Source of the DNA: Elusimicrobiota bacterium
Lineage (GTDB): Bacteria; Elusimicrobiota; Elusimicrobia; Elusimicrobiales; UBA9959
Length of the DNA stretch: 20,055 nt
Direction of reading: 5' to 3'
Assembly (NCBI GenBank): GCA_003500765.1
Contig: DNQL01000068.1
Location: 1 to 20,055 of the forward strand
Translations under genes and position numbers: made by a program
In this document: in pieces, positions 1 to 6,713 of the stretch
Position numbering within the stretch: the first letter of the stretch is position 1
Layout: each line of letters opens with the position of its first letter
Notes under the pieces: model-generated
Database searches by the model: none
What the model was told of the DNA's origin: nothing
What the model saw: the letters and a program-made list of their open reading frames with translations, nothing else

Positions 1-877
1 GACGATCCTTTTCCGGAAAGCGCACTACCTTATCCTCAATGGAAGGGCAATAACGCGGTCCAACACCCTTTATCAGACCTCCATACAGCGGAGAACGATC
101 AAGGTTCGCCCGTATGATGTCATGGGTGCGTTCATTGGTGTAGACAATATGACAGGGAAGTTGAGGCCTGTCGATGCGTTCCGTTGAGAAGGAAAACGGG
201 ACTGGAGGGACATCGCCATACTGAGGCTCCAGGCGGCTAAAATCTATTGTTCTGCCGTCGAGACGGGCAGGCGTTCCGGTTTTAAGTCTCCCGATTTCAA
301 AACCCAGTTTTTTCAGGGAATCAGACAGGCCCACAGCGGGAAGATCACCAGCGCGACCACCGGCGTAACTGGTGAGTCCCACATGTATCAAACCACGCAA
401 AAAGGTGCCTGTAGTCAGAATTACCGTCTTTCCCTGAAACCTTACGCCAACCCTGGTGTCCACGCCACAAACCGAACCACCCTCCACATGCAGACCCACC
501 ACTTCGGCCTGTTTCATATCGAGATTTTCCTGGTTTTCCAGAACCGCCTTCATTCTCGACCTGTAAAGTTGCTTGTCCGCCTGGGCCCTTGACGCCCTAA
601 CCGCCGGACCCTTACGCGTATTCAGAGTTCGGAACTGAATACCTGTCGCATCGATGGCCTTCCCCATCTCTCCACCCAGGGCATCAATCTCACGAACCAG
701 ATGACCTTTTGCAAGGCCTCCGATGGAGGGATTACAGGACATAAGCGCGACAGCGTCAAGATTTATGGATAGCAGAAGCGTTACACAACCCATGCGAGCG
801 CCCGCCAGAGCAGCTTCGCAGCCGGCATGTCCCGCGCCTACAACGATAATGTCATAATACTTGTCATACAAATACAC
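1..877 (-). CDS. mnmG: MnmG (GidA), tRNA uridine-34 carboxymethylaminomethyl modification enzyme, 5' part only
   Basis: FAD-binding subunit of the MnmE-MnmG complex, which modifies wobble U34 of certain tRNAs in the cytoplasm. About 292 codons are visible; the family is usually 620-630 residues, so the rest lies beyond the window edge. Seen: an N-terminal dinucleotide-binding loop VVGAGHAG (about residues 12-19) and both family signatures, [14 protein letters not shown] and [11 protein letters not shown]. No in-frame ATG begins the protein. I chose the GTG at 877 because a GAGGAAA ribosome site (881-888) sits 7 bases upstream; a TTG at 871 is the alternative. It lies downstream of mnmE, separated by about 270 bases holding a parS-like palindrome and a possible terminator, so it may be transcribed separately. 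The assignment is secure and only the start is uncertain. Confidence 0.96.
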   Translation of the reverse strand, partial: MYLYDKYYDIIVVGAGHAGCEAALAGARMGCVTLLLSINLDAVALMSCNPSIGGLAKGHLVREIDALGGEMGKAIDATGIQFRTLNTRKGPAVRASRAQADKQLYRSRMKAVLENQENLDMKQAEVVGLHVEGGSVCGVDTRVGVRFQGKTVILTTGTFLRGLIHVGLTSYAGGRAGDLPAVGLSDSLKKLGFEIGRLKTGTPARLDGRTIDFSRLEPQYGDVPPVPFSFSTERIDRPQLPCHIVYTNERTHDIIRANLDRSPLYGGLIKGVGPRYCPSIEDKVVRFPEKDR

Positions 878-1041
878 GGTGTTTCCTCGAAACTGAAATC
901 AACGGAGTTTTTCATGGATTCAGCAACCGGCAGCATTCTCCGTTCGCTCCGATCGCCCTCTTTCCGCTGCTCTGTGAGCATTTCACCACAGCCGGTCTCT
1001 TCTTTTGTGAAAAGGGGCCGTTGAAACAAGAAAGGCTTTTC

Positions 1042-1065
1042 AATAAACAGGCCTCGGGCGGCCTG
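1042..1065 (-). terminator. Possible intrinsic terminator after mnmE
   Basis: Read on the minus strand, a 6-bp stem CAGGCC/GGCCTG with a 6-base loop is followed by TTTATT. It lies about 80 bases after the mnmE stop and before mnmG. The stem is short and the T-tract is interrupted, so this is a moderate call. If real, it would separate mnmG from the rpmH-mnmE transcript. Confidence 0.4.
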
Positions 1066-1125
1066 CATGATGATCCCTCCACCCGATCCGGCCTTAAGCC
1101 CTTTTAAAGTTGCATTCCTTACCGT

Positions 1126-1143
1126 GTGTTCCACGTGGAACAC
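1126..1143. other. parS-like centromere site (ParB-binding palindrome)
   Basis: An 18-bp perfect palindrome, GTGTTCCACGTGGAACAC, begins 3 bases past the mnmE stop. Its 16-bp core TGTTCCACGTGGAACA matches the known chromosomal parS family (TGTTTCACGTGAAACA and its CC/GG variant). parS sites cluster near origins, often around mnmG-rsmG-parA-parB, which fits this position; parAB would be expected beyond mnmG, outside the window. Read as protein, it produces the spurious MFHVEH start of a small open frame. I saw no second copy. Confidence 0.88.
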
Positions 1144-1146
1144 TGG

Positions 1147-2517
1147 CTACTTTCCAATGCAGAACCTGGAAAATATCTGGTTGAGAATATCATCAGGAGT
1201 CGTCTCTCCGGTTATCTCTCCGATGGCGTTCAATGCCTCTCGCAGATCAAGGGCTACAAACTCCAGTGCGCTTTCTTCGGAAAAGTTTCCAAGAAAGGTA
1301 TGCAAATGTGTCTTTGCCCTCTGGAGTGCATCCCTGTGCCTTGCCTGTGATAATACGGCAAGCTCCCTTCCGTCAATAGATCCATCACTGATAAAGAGAT
1401 TGAATATCCTGTCACGCAGCGCCTCAATGCCCTCACCATCGTGAGCGGATATGCGGACTACATGATCCGGGTCCACTTCACGGGGCATTTCAAGGACTGA
1501 TTCAAGATCGGTCTTATTCATCACCACTATAAACCTGTATCCCGCCAACTCATTTAATATTAACCTGTCTTCATTATCAAACGGCCTGGAAGCGTCGACC
1601 ACAAACAGGATCAGATCCGCAAGGGGCATCTTTTCCATGGTAAGACGCATTCCCTCCTGTTCAATTTCGTCCTCTGAATCGCGTATGCCCGCCGTGTCCA
1701 GAAGCCTTACCGAAAGTCCCCTTATATTAATAACCTCTTCGATTATGTCCCTTGTTGTACCGGGAATCGAGGTAACAATGGCCCGTTTTTCCTTGAGGAG
1801 AGTGTTCATAAGACTGGACTTGCCGACATTGGGTTTGCCCGCTATCAACACCGATACACCCTCGCGGATCACCTTTCCTTCGTCAAAACCTGAAAGTAAT
1901 TTATCAATCTCAGAAAGTGAATCATTAATAGATTCCCTTATGTCACGGTAATGGGGCAAGACAATGTCGTCTTCGGGAAAATCTATACAGGCCTCAATCA
2001 GGGCCGTGGAGTTAAGGATAACTTCCTTTATCCGCACTATCTTTTTTGACAGGTTTCCCTCCATCTGACTTTGAGCAAGAGCCAGAGAGGCTTCGGTCTT
2101 TCCGCGAATAATCTCGATAACCGCTTCCGCCTGCAGCAGATCTATTCTCCCGTTCAGAAATGCGCGTTTTGTGAATTCTCCCGGCTCGGCTGGTCGGGCG
2201 CCGAGGCGTACGACCAGCTCAAGGATCTTTCGGACAAGAAGATATCCACCATGACATTGAATTTCGACAACGTCCTCTCTCGTATATGAATTCGGGGCGC
2301 GCATCAGGACGACCATGGCCTCATCCAGGGCCGCGCCGTTTTCGGGGTCGAATATTTCCCCATAATAAAAGCGGTGGCTTTGCATGCCACCGCTTCTCTT
2401 TCCGCGGAATATCCTGAGGGCAACCTCCCCCGCCTTATCTCCACTTATCCTTACTATGCCGATACCCCCTTCTCCTACGGGTGTGCTTATTGCCGCGATG
2501 GTGTCACGCTGGTACAT
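1147..2517 (-). CDS. mnmE: MnmE (TrmE), tRNA modification GTPase
   Basis: G-protein partner of MnmG in making the 5-carboxymethylaminomethyl group on wobble U34. The protein has 456 residues, typical for the family. Seen: an N-terminal formyl-THF-binding domain beginning MYQRDTIAAISTPVGEGGIG; a G domain with P-loop GKPNVGKSS at about 227-235, switch region IPGTTRD, DTAG at about 274-277 and NKTD; and the diagnostic C-terminal CIGK, whose Cys is essential in the family. The frame stays open to an ATG at 2577, but that start would overlap yidC and add 20 atypical residues. The ATG at 2517 gives the conserved N-terminus, lies 19 bases after yidC, and has a GGAG about 13 bases upstream. The jag/khpB gene often found between yidC and mnmE is absent. 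Confidence 0.97.
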   Translation of the reverse strand: MYQRDTIAAISTPVGEGGIGIVRISGDKAGEVALRIFRGKRSGGMQSHRFYYGEIFDPENGAALDEAMVVLMRAPNSYTREDVVEIQCHGGYLLVRKILELVVRLGARPAEPGEFTKRAFLNGRIDLLQAEAVIEIIRGKTEASLALAQSQMEGNLSKKIVRIKEVILNSTALIEACIDFPEDDIVLPHYRDIRESINDSLSEIDKLLSGFDEGKVIREGVSVLIAGKPNVGKSSLMNTLLKEKRAIVTSIPGTTRDIIEEVINIRGLSVRLLDTAGIRDSEDEIEQEGMRLTMEKMPLADLILFVVDASRPFDNEDRLILNELAGYRFIVVMNKTDLESVLEMPREVDPDHVVRISAHDGEGIEALRDRIFNLFISDGSIDGRELAVLSQARHRDALQRAKTHLHTFLGNFSEESALEFVALDLREALNAIGEITGETTPDDILNQIFSRFCIGK

Positions 2518-2536
2518 ATTTTCGTCCGGCTCTCCG

Positions 2537-4123
2537 TTAATCCTTGAACGCGTGGTTGATATATGCCTGTTGGGCAATTGTCAGAATATTATTGACCAAC
2601 CAGTAGATGACGAGTCCGGATGGAAAGTTGAGGAACATGAAGGTAAAGACCACCGGAAGGGCAAGCATCATCTTGGCCTGGATCGGGTCCATGCTTGACG
2701 GTGTCATCTTCTGCTGGATGAACATGGTCGCACCCATAATTATCGGCGTGACGTAGTATGGATCCTTGGCTGACAGATCGGTGATCCATAACATGAATGG
2801 CGCATGCCTCAACTCAATGGAAGACATCAAGGCCTTGTAGAGAGCGAAAAAAACCGGAATCTGAATCAGCATCGGGAGACACCCGCCAAGGGGGTTTACC
2901 TTGTGGGTACGATACAGCTCCATCATCGCCTTGTTCATCGCATCACGATCGTCCTTGTACTTCTCCTTCAATTCAGCCATCTTCGGCTGAAGTTTCTGCA
3001 TGTCCTTCATGGACTTGTAGCTCTTCTGGGTCAGGGGGAAAAACAGTATCTTTATTATGATTGTGATTATTATGATGGCAATGCCGTAGTTGTGGGTATA
3101 TTTGTAGAAAAACTTGAGCACATAAAGAAGGGGGTTGGCAAGGGCGGAGAACCATCCCAGGTCAAGCGCCTTTTCCAGACCGGAGCCCTGGGCCTTGAGT
3201 ATATCCACATCCTTGGGCCCGAAGAAAATTCGATATGAAACACCTGCCGTCTGACCCGGCCCGATGCTCAAGGGAGCGGAAGTAATAACGGACTCCAGGT
3301 ATTGCCCGTTTGACTTCGTCATTTCCACAGAAGAAATGCCTTTATCCTTTGCCAGGACGGCGCTCAGAAAATACTTGTCCGCGTATCCGGTCCAATCCAC
3401 GAAACCTGAATACTTTTTGGGTTTTTCCGCGACATCCTTGACCGATTCTACGCTGAATTTTCCGTCCGTGCTTGTAACAACACTGTTCAACTCAAAACGG
3501 CTCTGCTTGCTTGTCGGCTGAATGGGATAGGGCAGGACTAGGGTAAGCGCCCCGTTTATCGCAGCGGGAGTACGGTTCGTCACCCTTGTGTCAAGTTCGA
3601 TATCATAACCAGACCCGGAAAATATATATGATTTGGTTAGCGATATCCCCTGGGGCGAAGTCCAGGTAAAGTCGATACTCTTCTTTTCATTGGAGGATAC
3701 TTTCAGCTTCTCCACGCTCACGGCGTAGATCGCCGAAGGGTCCACCGAAAAACCGGAAGCCGCTGTCTTCAACGCCAAACCATCCAGGGAATTCGCTGAG
3801 ACGAGAGATACGGTGTCACCTTTGTTTCCCGCTGTTTCCCTGTATTTCTTCAAAACCAGACTCTTCAGGGAAGCGCCCTGAGAGGAAAAAATCGCGGTGT
3901 ATTGGTCGGTCTCCACCTGCACGTCTCTGGAGACCATGGCAACGGATGGTACCGACGCCGGTAAAGGTGCGGGCGCCCTCTCCACCTTATCCGTCTTGAC
4001 CGAAGTAACCGCCTGCTGGATGGGCGCCTGGGATTGTTTCTTATCAGGCCCGGGAAACAGCAATGAATAGCCGTAAAAAAACACCAGAGAAAGAACCACG
4101 GCCAGTAACGCACGTTTTTCCAT
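2537..4123 (-). CDS. yidC: YidC membrane protein insertase, long Gram-negative form
   Basis: Inserts and folds inner-membrane proteins, alone or with SecYEG. The 528 residues match the diderm form. An N-terminal membrane anchor (about 5-24, RALLAVVLSLVFFYGYSLLF) is followed by a Lys/Thr/Pro-rich linker, a large periplasmic beta domain (about 60-330), and the conserved Oxa1-type core. The core has hydrophobic segments near YGIAIIIITIIIKILFFPL, LPMLIQIPVFFALYKAL and LALPVVFTFMFLNFPSGLVIYWLVNN, plus a charged cytoplasmic loop (KLQPKMAELKEKYKDD). The start is supported by TAGGAG 7 bases upstream. It lies 16 bases after yidD in the classic rpmH-rnpA-yidD-yidC-mnmE order, which couples ribosomal protein synthesis with membrane insertion. 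The presence of the periplasmic domain indicates that this part of the window comes from a Gram-negative-type cell. Confidence 0.98.
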   Translation of the reverse strand: MEKRALLAVVLSLVFFYGYSLLFPGPDKKQSQAPIQQAVTSVKTDKVERAPAPLPASVPSVAMVSRDVQVETDQYTAIFSSQGASLKSLVLKKYRETAGNKGDTVSLVSANSLDGLALKTAASGFSVDPSAIYAVSVEKLKVSSNEKKSIDFTWTSPQGISLTKSYIFSGSGYDIELDTRVTNRTPAAINGALTLVLPYPIQPTSKQSRFELNSVVTSTDGKFSVESVKDVAEKPKKYSGFVDWTGYADKYFLSAVLAKDKGISSVEMTKSNGQYLESVITSAPLSIGPGQTAGVSYRIFFGPKDVDILKAQGSGLEKALDLGWFSALANPLLYVLKFFYKYTHNYGIAIIIITIIIKILFFPLTQKSYKSMKDMQKLQPKMAELKEKYKDDRDAMNKAMMELYRTHKVNPLGGCLPMLIQIPVFFALYKALMSSIELRHAPFMLWITDLSAKDPYYVTPIIMGATMFIQQKMTPSSMDPIQAKMMLALPVVFTFMFLNFPSGLVIYWLVNNILTIAQQAYINHAFKD

Positions 4124-4139
4124 AAAAACTCCTACTTAT

Positions 4140-4352
4140 CTATGGTACGGGATCATATCCCCCGGGATGAAAGGGATGGCACTTCAGGAGCCGAGCACAG
4201 GAAAGCCTTCCTCCCCTCAGAAGGCCATATTTTTCCAGAGATTGCTTTGCATATTGTGAACAGGTGGGATAAAAACGACAGGAGTTCACCAGGCAGGGAG
4301 AAATAAACATCTGATACAGCTCGATGCAGATAATGATCAATCGCTTGAGCAT
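4140..4352 (-). CDS. yidD: YidD, membrane protein insertion efficiency factor
   Basis: Small peripheral inner-membrane protein that assists YidC-dependent insertion. At 70 residues it is normal size. Seen: an amphipathic/hydrophobic N-terminus MLKRLIIICIELYQMFISP, the family cysteine motif CRFYPTCSQYA (about 25-35), and the C-terminal GGYDPVP. It overlaps the 3' end of rnpA by 16 bases, which suggests translational coupling, and is followed 16 bases later by yidC. Confidence 0.96.
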   Translation of the reverse strand: MLKRLIIICIELYQMFISPCLVNSCRFYPTCSQYAKQSLEKYGLLRGGRLSCARLLKCHPFHPGGYDPVP

Positions 4353-4690
4353 TGCAGATTCCGGATGTTTTCCATCGCTTTATCCAGCTCCTGGCAAACT
4401 TCAAGGTAGGAAAGGCTTTCAGCGCCGCGTCTCGCTATCACGTTAAAATCGGCCGTAATACACTTTTCCTTATGATGCCTGAAGAATTCACGCACCAGCC
4501 TTTTCACTCTGTTACGCTTTACAGCTGAACCGAATTTTCGGCTGGCGGTAATTCCCAATCGCGCCACGGGAAGCCCGCCGACGGACCATATGACAAGAAA
4601 ATGAGGTGTGTAGATCTTTTTGCCCGAAGCGGACAGACTCAGATAGTCCGTCCGCTTCAGAATCTTTTCCTCCCTGCGAAGGGAATTCAC
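4337..4690 (-). CDS. rnpA: Ribonuclease P protein component
   Basis: Protein cofactor of RNase P, which matures tRNA 5' ends. Seen: the family RNA-binding signature SAVKRNRVKRLVREFF and the preceding LGITASRKFG, followed by the usual C-terminal FNVIARRGAESLSYLEV. The start is unclear. No ATG lies between the rpmH stop and the conserved region. A GTG at 4690, 10 bases after rpmH, gives 117 residues beginning (M)NSLRREEKILKRTDY, matching typical family N-termini. An AGGGAGG a few codons inside could instead serve a non-ATG start further in. The frame also remains open back to an ATG at 4804 inside rpmH, which would give 155 residues. Confidence 0.94.
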   Translation of the reverse strand: MNSLRREEKILKRTDYLSLSASGKKIYTPHFLVIWSVGGLPVARLGITASRKFGSAVKRNRVKRLVREFFRHHKEKCITADFNVIARRGAESLSYLEVCQELDKAMENIRNLQCSSD

Positions 4691-4700
4691 CTCTTCTGCT

Positions 4701-4850
4701 TTATTTCGTGGAGATCTGAACCGAGAGGCGCTTACGCCCCTTGGCGCGGCGTCTCTTGATAACGAGCCTTCCGTTTTTAGTAGCCATGCGGACCAGAAAT
4801 CCATGGGTCCTTTTTCTTGAAATATTGCTTGGTTGAAATGTCCTTTTCAT
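4701..4850 (-). CDS. rpmH: Large ribosomal subunit protein bL34
   Basis: A 49-residue, very basic ribosomal protein, first gene of the leftward operon. The translation starts [18 protein letters not shown], continues [24 protein letters not shown], and ends SVQISTK followed by TAA. This is the standard bL34 pattern with a few extra C-terminal residues. AAGGAG lies 10 bases before the ATG at 4850. A good promoter candidate sits about 55-80 bases upstream. Confidence 0.97.
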   Translation of the reverse strand: MKRTFQPSNISRKRTHGFLVRMATKNGRLVIKRRRAKGRKRLSVQISTK

Positions 4851-4902
4851 ATACCTGCATCTCCTTTACCGGGGATTTATTTGATTCTTGAGCGAATTGG
4901 TA

Positions 4903-4932
4903 TTTCTACGTGTAAAGAGAGCCCTTTGTCAA
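4903..4932 (-). promoter_or_regulatory. Candidate sigma-70-type promoter of the rpmH operon
   Basis: On the minus strand a perfect -35 TTGACA (4927-4932) is followed, after an 18-base spacer, by TAGAAA (4903-4908) as a -10. It points towards rpmH. The -35 is consensus, the -10 is imperfect and the spacer is one base longer than ideal. Confidence 0.5.
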
Positions 4933-4934
4933 GA

Positions 4935-5048
4935 CCTAATTTAGCCGCCATGGAAAAATTTGCCTTGCAAATTAGGGGTGTCTCTGCTACTGTTCATTCA
5001 CCCTGAACAGGGGGAAAAACCACCTTTCCTGAAGAATATTTTTCTTCA
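4935..5048. repeat. Cluster of short inverted repeats in the rpmH-dnaA intergenic region
   Basis: Four perfect inverted repeats are packed into 114 bases: CCTAATTT (4935-4942) with AAATTAGG (4969-4976); nested within it AATTTGC/GCAAATT (4957-4973, 3-base loop); CTGTTCA/TGAACAG (4990-5010, 7-base loop); and TGAAGAA/TTCTTCA (5030-5048, 5-base loop). None ends in a clear T-tract, so they are not obvious terminators. They may belong to origin architecture or to the dnaA leader. Confidence 0.5.
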
Positions 5049-5077
5049 TAACCTCCCGGATTTAATAGCAATTCCGT

Positions 5078-5112
5078 CTTATCAACAGATGTTGATAAGC
5101 ATGTTTATAAAC
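5078..5112. promoter_or_regulatory. Inverted pair of DnaA-box-like 9-mers plus an AT palindrome upstream of dnaA
   Basis: TTATCAACA (5079-5087) and its exact inverse TGTTGATAA (5090-5098) are separated by GA. One further base pair extends each arm (5078/5099). The 9-mer differs from the consensus box TTATCCACA at one position. Four bases later comes the 10-bp palindrome GTTTATAAAC (5103-5112), which contains a -10-like TTATAA. The site lies 41 bases before the dnaA ATG and fits origin binding and/or DnaA autoregulation. Confidence 0.72.
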
Positions 5113-5139
5113 CTCCCCCAAACGCGAGAATATCTATCT

Positions 5140-6489
5140 ATGGAAAAGGTTTGGCTTAAAGTACTTTCCAATATGGAGAAGGTTCTTACTCCCCACACCT
5201 TCACCACCTGGATACAGCCCATTAGGTTCCTGGATGCCAGGGACGATGTCCTGTTTCTGGAAGTTCCCAATAATTTTTTCCGGGAAATGGTCAGGGAAAA
5301 CTATCTCTCCATGATCGAAGAGGCTGTATCCGCAATCGTTCAGAGCAAGGTCGTGGTAGATCTGAAAATCGCGCCCAAGGCCCGTCACGAAGAGGTTGCC
5401 ATACATGAAACGACCCTCCGTGAACCTGAAACCGTTCCACTCCAGGAAAATCGGTACAACACCGAATTCTTGTCAAACCTGAATCCCAAATACACCTTTG
5501 ACACGTTTGTCTGCGGGGCCGGGAACCAGTTTGCCCATGCGGCCGCCCAGGCTGTTGCCAACAAACCCGCCACAAACTACAATCCCCTCTTCATCTACGG
5601 CGGTGTCGGCCTGGGCAAGACCCACCTGCTGACGGCCATAGGCAATCAAATCCTCGCGGCCAATGGAAACGCACGCATCTGCCTCTATACTTCCGAAAAG
5701 TTCATGAACGAGATGATAAATTGCATCCGTTACAAGAAGATGGAAGAATTCAGGAATAAATTCAGAAGTATGGATGTTCTTCTTATCGACGACATCCAGT
5801 TCATGGCCGGCAAGGAAGCAACGCAGGAAGAGTTTTTTCATACCTTCAATGCGTTACATGAATCACACAAGCAGATAGTCGTTACATCGGACAAGTTTCC
5901 CAAAGATATGGCCGGGTTGGAAGAGCGCCTCCGCTCACGTTTCGAATGGGGTCTGATTGCGGATATCCAGCCGCCGGACATCGAAACCAAAATGGCCATC
6001 CTTAAGAGAAAATCCGATATGGACGAGATACACATTCCCGACGACGTGGCCCTCTTCCTCGCTTCCAGTTCCACGAGCAACGTAAGGGAACTGGAAGGGA
6101 TGCTTATTCGTCTGGGCGCATACGCCAGCCTTACGGGCCAGGAAATCACCCTTTTCATGGCCAAGGACGTCCTCAAGGACATTATCGTGGAAAAAAACAG
6201 GGAAATGACGGTGGAAATGATACAAAAATTCGTTTCCGACTTCTTTTCCATCAAGACCTCAGATCTCAAATCGGACAAGAGGTTGAAAAATCTCGTCATT
6301 CCAAGGCAGATTGCAATTTACCTCTGCAGGGAACTGACCAAATCCTCTTATCCGGAGATTGGCGAAAAGTTCGGTGGCAAGGACCATTCCACGATCATCC
6401 ACTCATTCAAAAAGATTTCCAAGCTTATGGATTCAGATGCAGAACTGAAAAACACCGTAGAAAACATCCGTCGCGGGATGTTGGAATAA
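5140..6489 (+). CDS. dnaA: Chromosomal replication initiator DnaA
   Basis: Binds DnaA boxes and melts oriC in the ATP form. The protein has 449 residues, the usual size. Domain I is recognisable at the start (MEKVWLKVLSNMEKVLTPHT, then FTTWIQPI). A short linker leads to the AAA+ domain with Walker A GGVGLGKTH at about 154-162, Walker B VLLIDD at about 213-218, and the arginine-finger region LEERLRSRFEWG. Domain IV carries the DNA-recognition signature KDHSTIIHSFKKI from about residue 414. The frame is open back to an ATG at 4960, but those 60 residues cross the hairpins and DnaA-like boxes and do not resemble the family, so I start at the ATG at 5140. A weak GCGAGAA lies about 9 bases upstream. 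It is divergent from rpmH, and the inverted boxes just upstream suggest autoregulation. Confidence 0.97.
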   Translation: MEKVWLKVLSNMEKVLTPHTFTTWIQPIRFLDARDDVLFLEVPNNFFREMVRENYLSMIEEAVSAIVQSKVVVDLKIAPKARHEEVAIHETTLREPETVPLQENRYNTEFLSNLNPKYTFDTFVCGAGNQFAHAAAQAVANKPATNYNPLFIYGGVGLGKTHLLTAIGNQILAANGNARICLYTSEKFMNEMINCIRYKKMEEFRNKFRSMDVLLIDDIQFMAGKEATQEEFFHTFNALHESHKQIVVTSDKFPKDMAGLEERLRSRFEWGLIADIQPPDIETKMAILKRKSDMDEIHIPDDVALFLASSSTSNVRELEGMLIRLGAYASLTGQEITLFMAKDVLKDIIVEKNREMTVEMIQKFVSDFFSIKTSDLKSDKRLKNLVIPRQIAIYLCRELTKSSYPEIGEKFGGKDHSTIIHSFKKISKLMDSDAELKNTVENIRRGMLE

Positions 6490-6713
6490 TCCGGATAAAC
6501 TGTTCATGCGGGCGGCTGATCTGTGGATAAATTTTGACTCTGTTGGAAAACGTCTCTTTAAGCACATTGGACCAACATTCCTTTCAAGGATAATTGTCTC
6601 TTTAAAATCAATCGCTTTAGACACGCTTCCACAATTCCACAGCCCCCTACTCCTTACTACTAAAGATCTTTTTAAAACCAATCGTATCTAGCTCTGTTGA
6701 AACTGGAGGCACC
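6490..6713. other. Candidate oriC segment between dnaA and dnaN
   Basis: A 224-base non-coding stretch. It holds a perfect DnaA box on the minus strand (TGTGGATAA, 6522-6530), iteron-like T/A-rich repeats (6552-6684) and the palindrome AAAGATCTTT (6662-6671). It is visibly more AT-rich than the flanking genes. Intergenic DnaA boxes next to dnaA are the usual mark of bacterial origins. Only one box is perfect, so the origin could instead be, or extend to, the region upstream of dnaA. Confidence 0.55.
6601..6684 (+). repeat. Iteron-like direct repeats in the dnaA-dnaN gap
   Basis: TTTAAAATCAATCG (6601-6614) and TTTAAAACCAATCG (6671-6684) match at 13 of 14 bases and start 70 bases apart. A third, weaker copy begins at 6557. 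The exact 10-mer GTCTCTTTAA occurs at 6552-6561 and again at 6596-6605. The DnaA box at 6522-6530 lies just upstream. Confidence 0.55.

Noticed and set aside
838..1143. 101-residue minus-strand open frame between mnmE and mnmG starting MFHVEH
   Set aside because: The start is the translated parS-like palindrome, the frame runs over the mnmG start, and the protein has no recognisable pattern or ribosome site.
2518..2577. 20-residue N-terminal extension of MnmE
   Set aside because: It overlaps yidC and precedes the conserved MYQRDTIAAIST start.
4960..5139. 60-residue N-terminal extension of DnaA
   Set aside because: It crosses the inverted repeats and DnaA-like boxes, does not resemble DnaA domain I, and the ATG at 5140 gives the conserved N-terminus.
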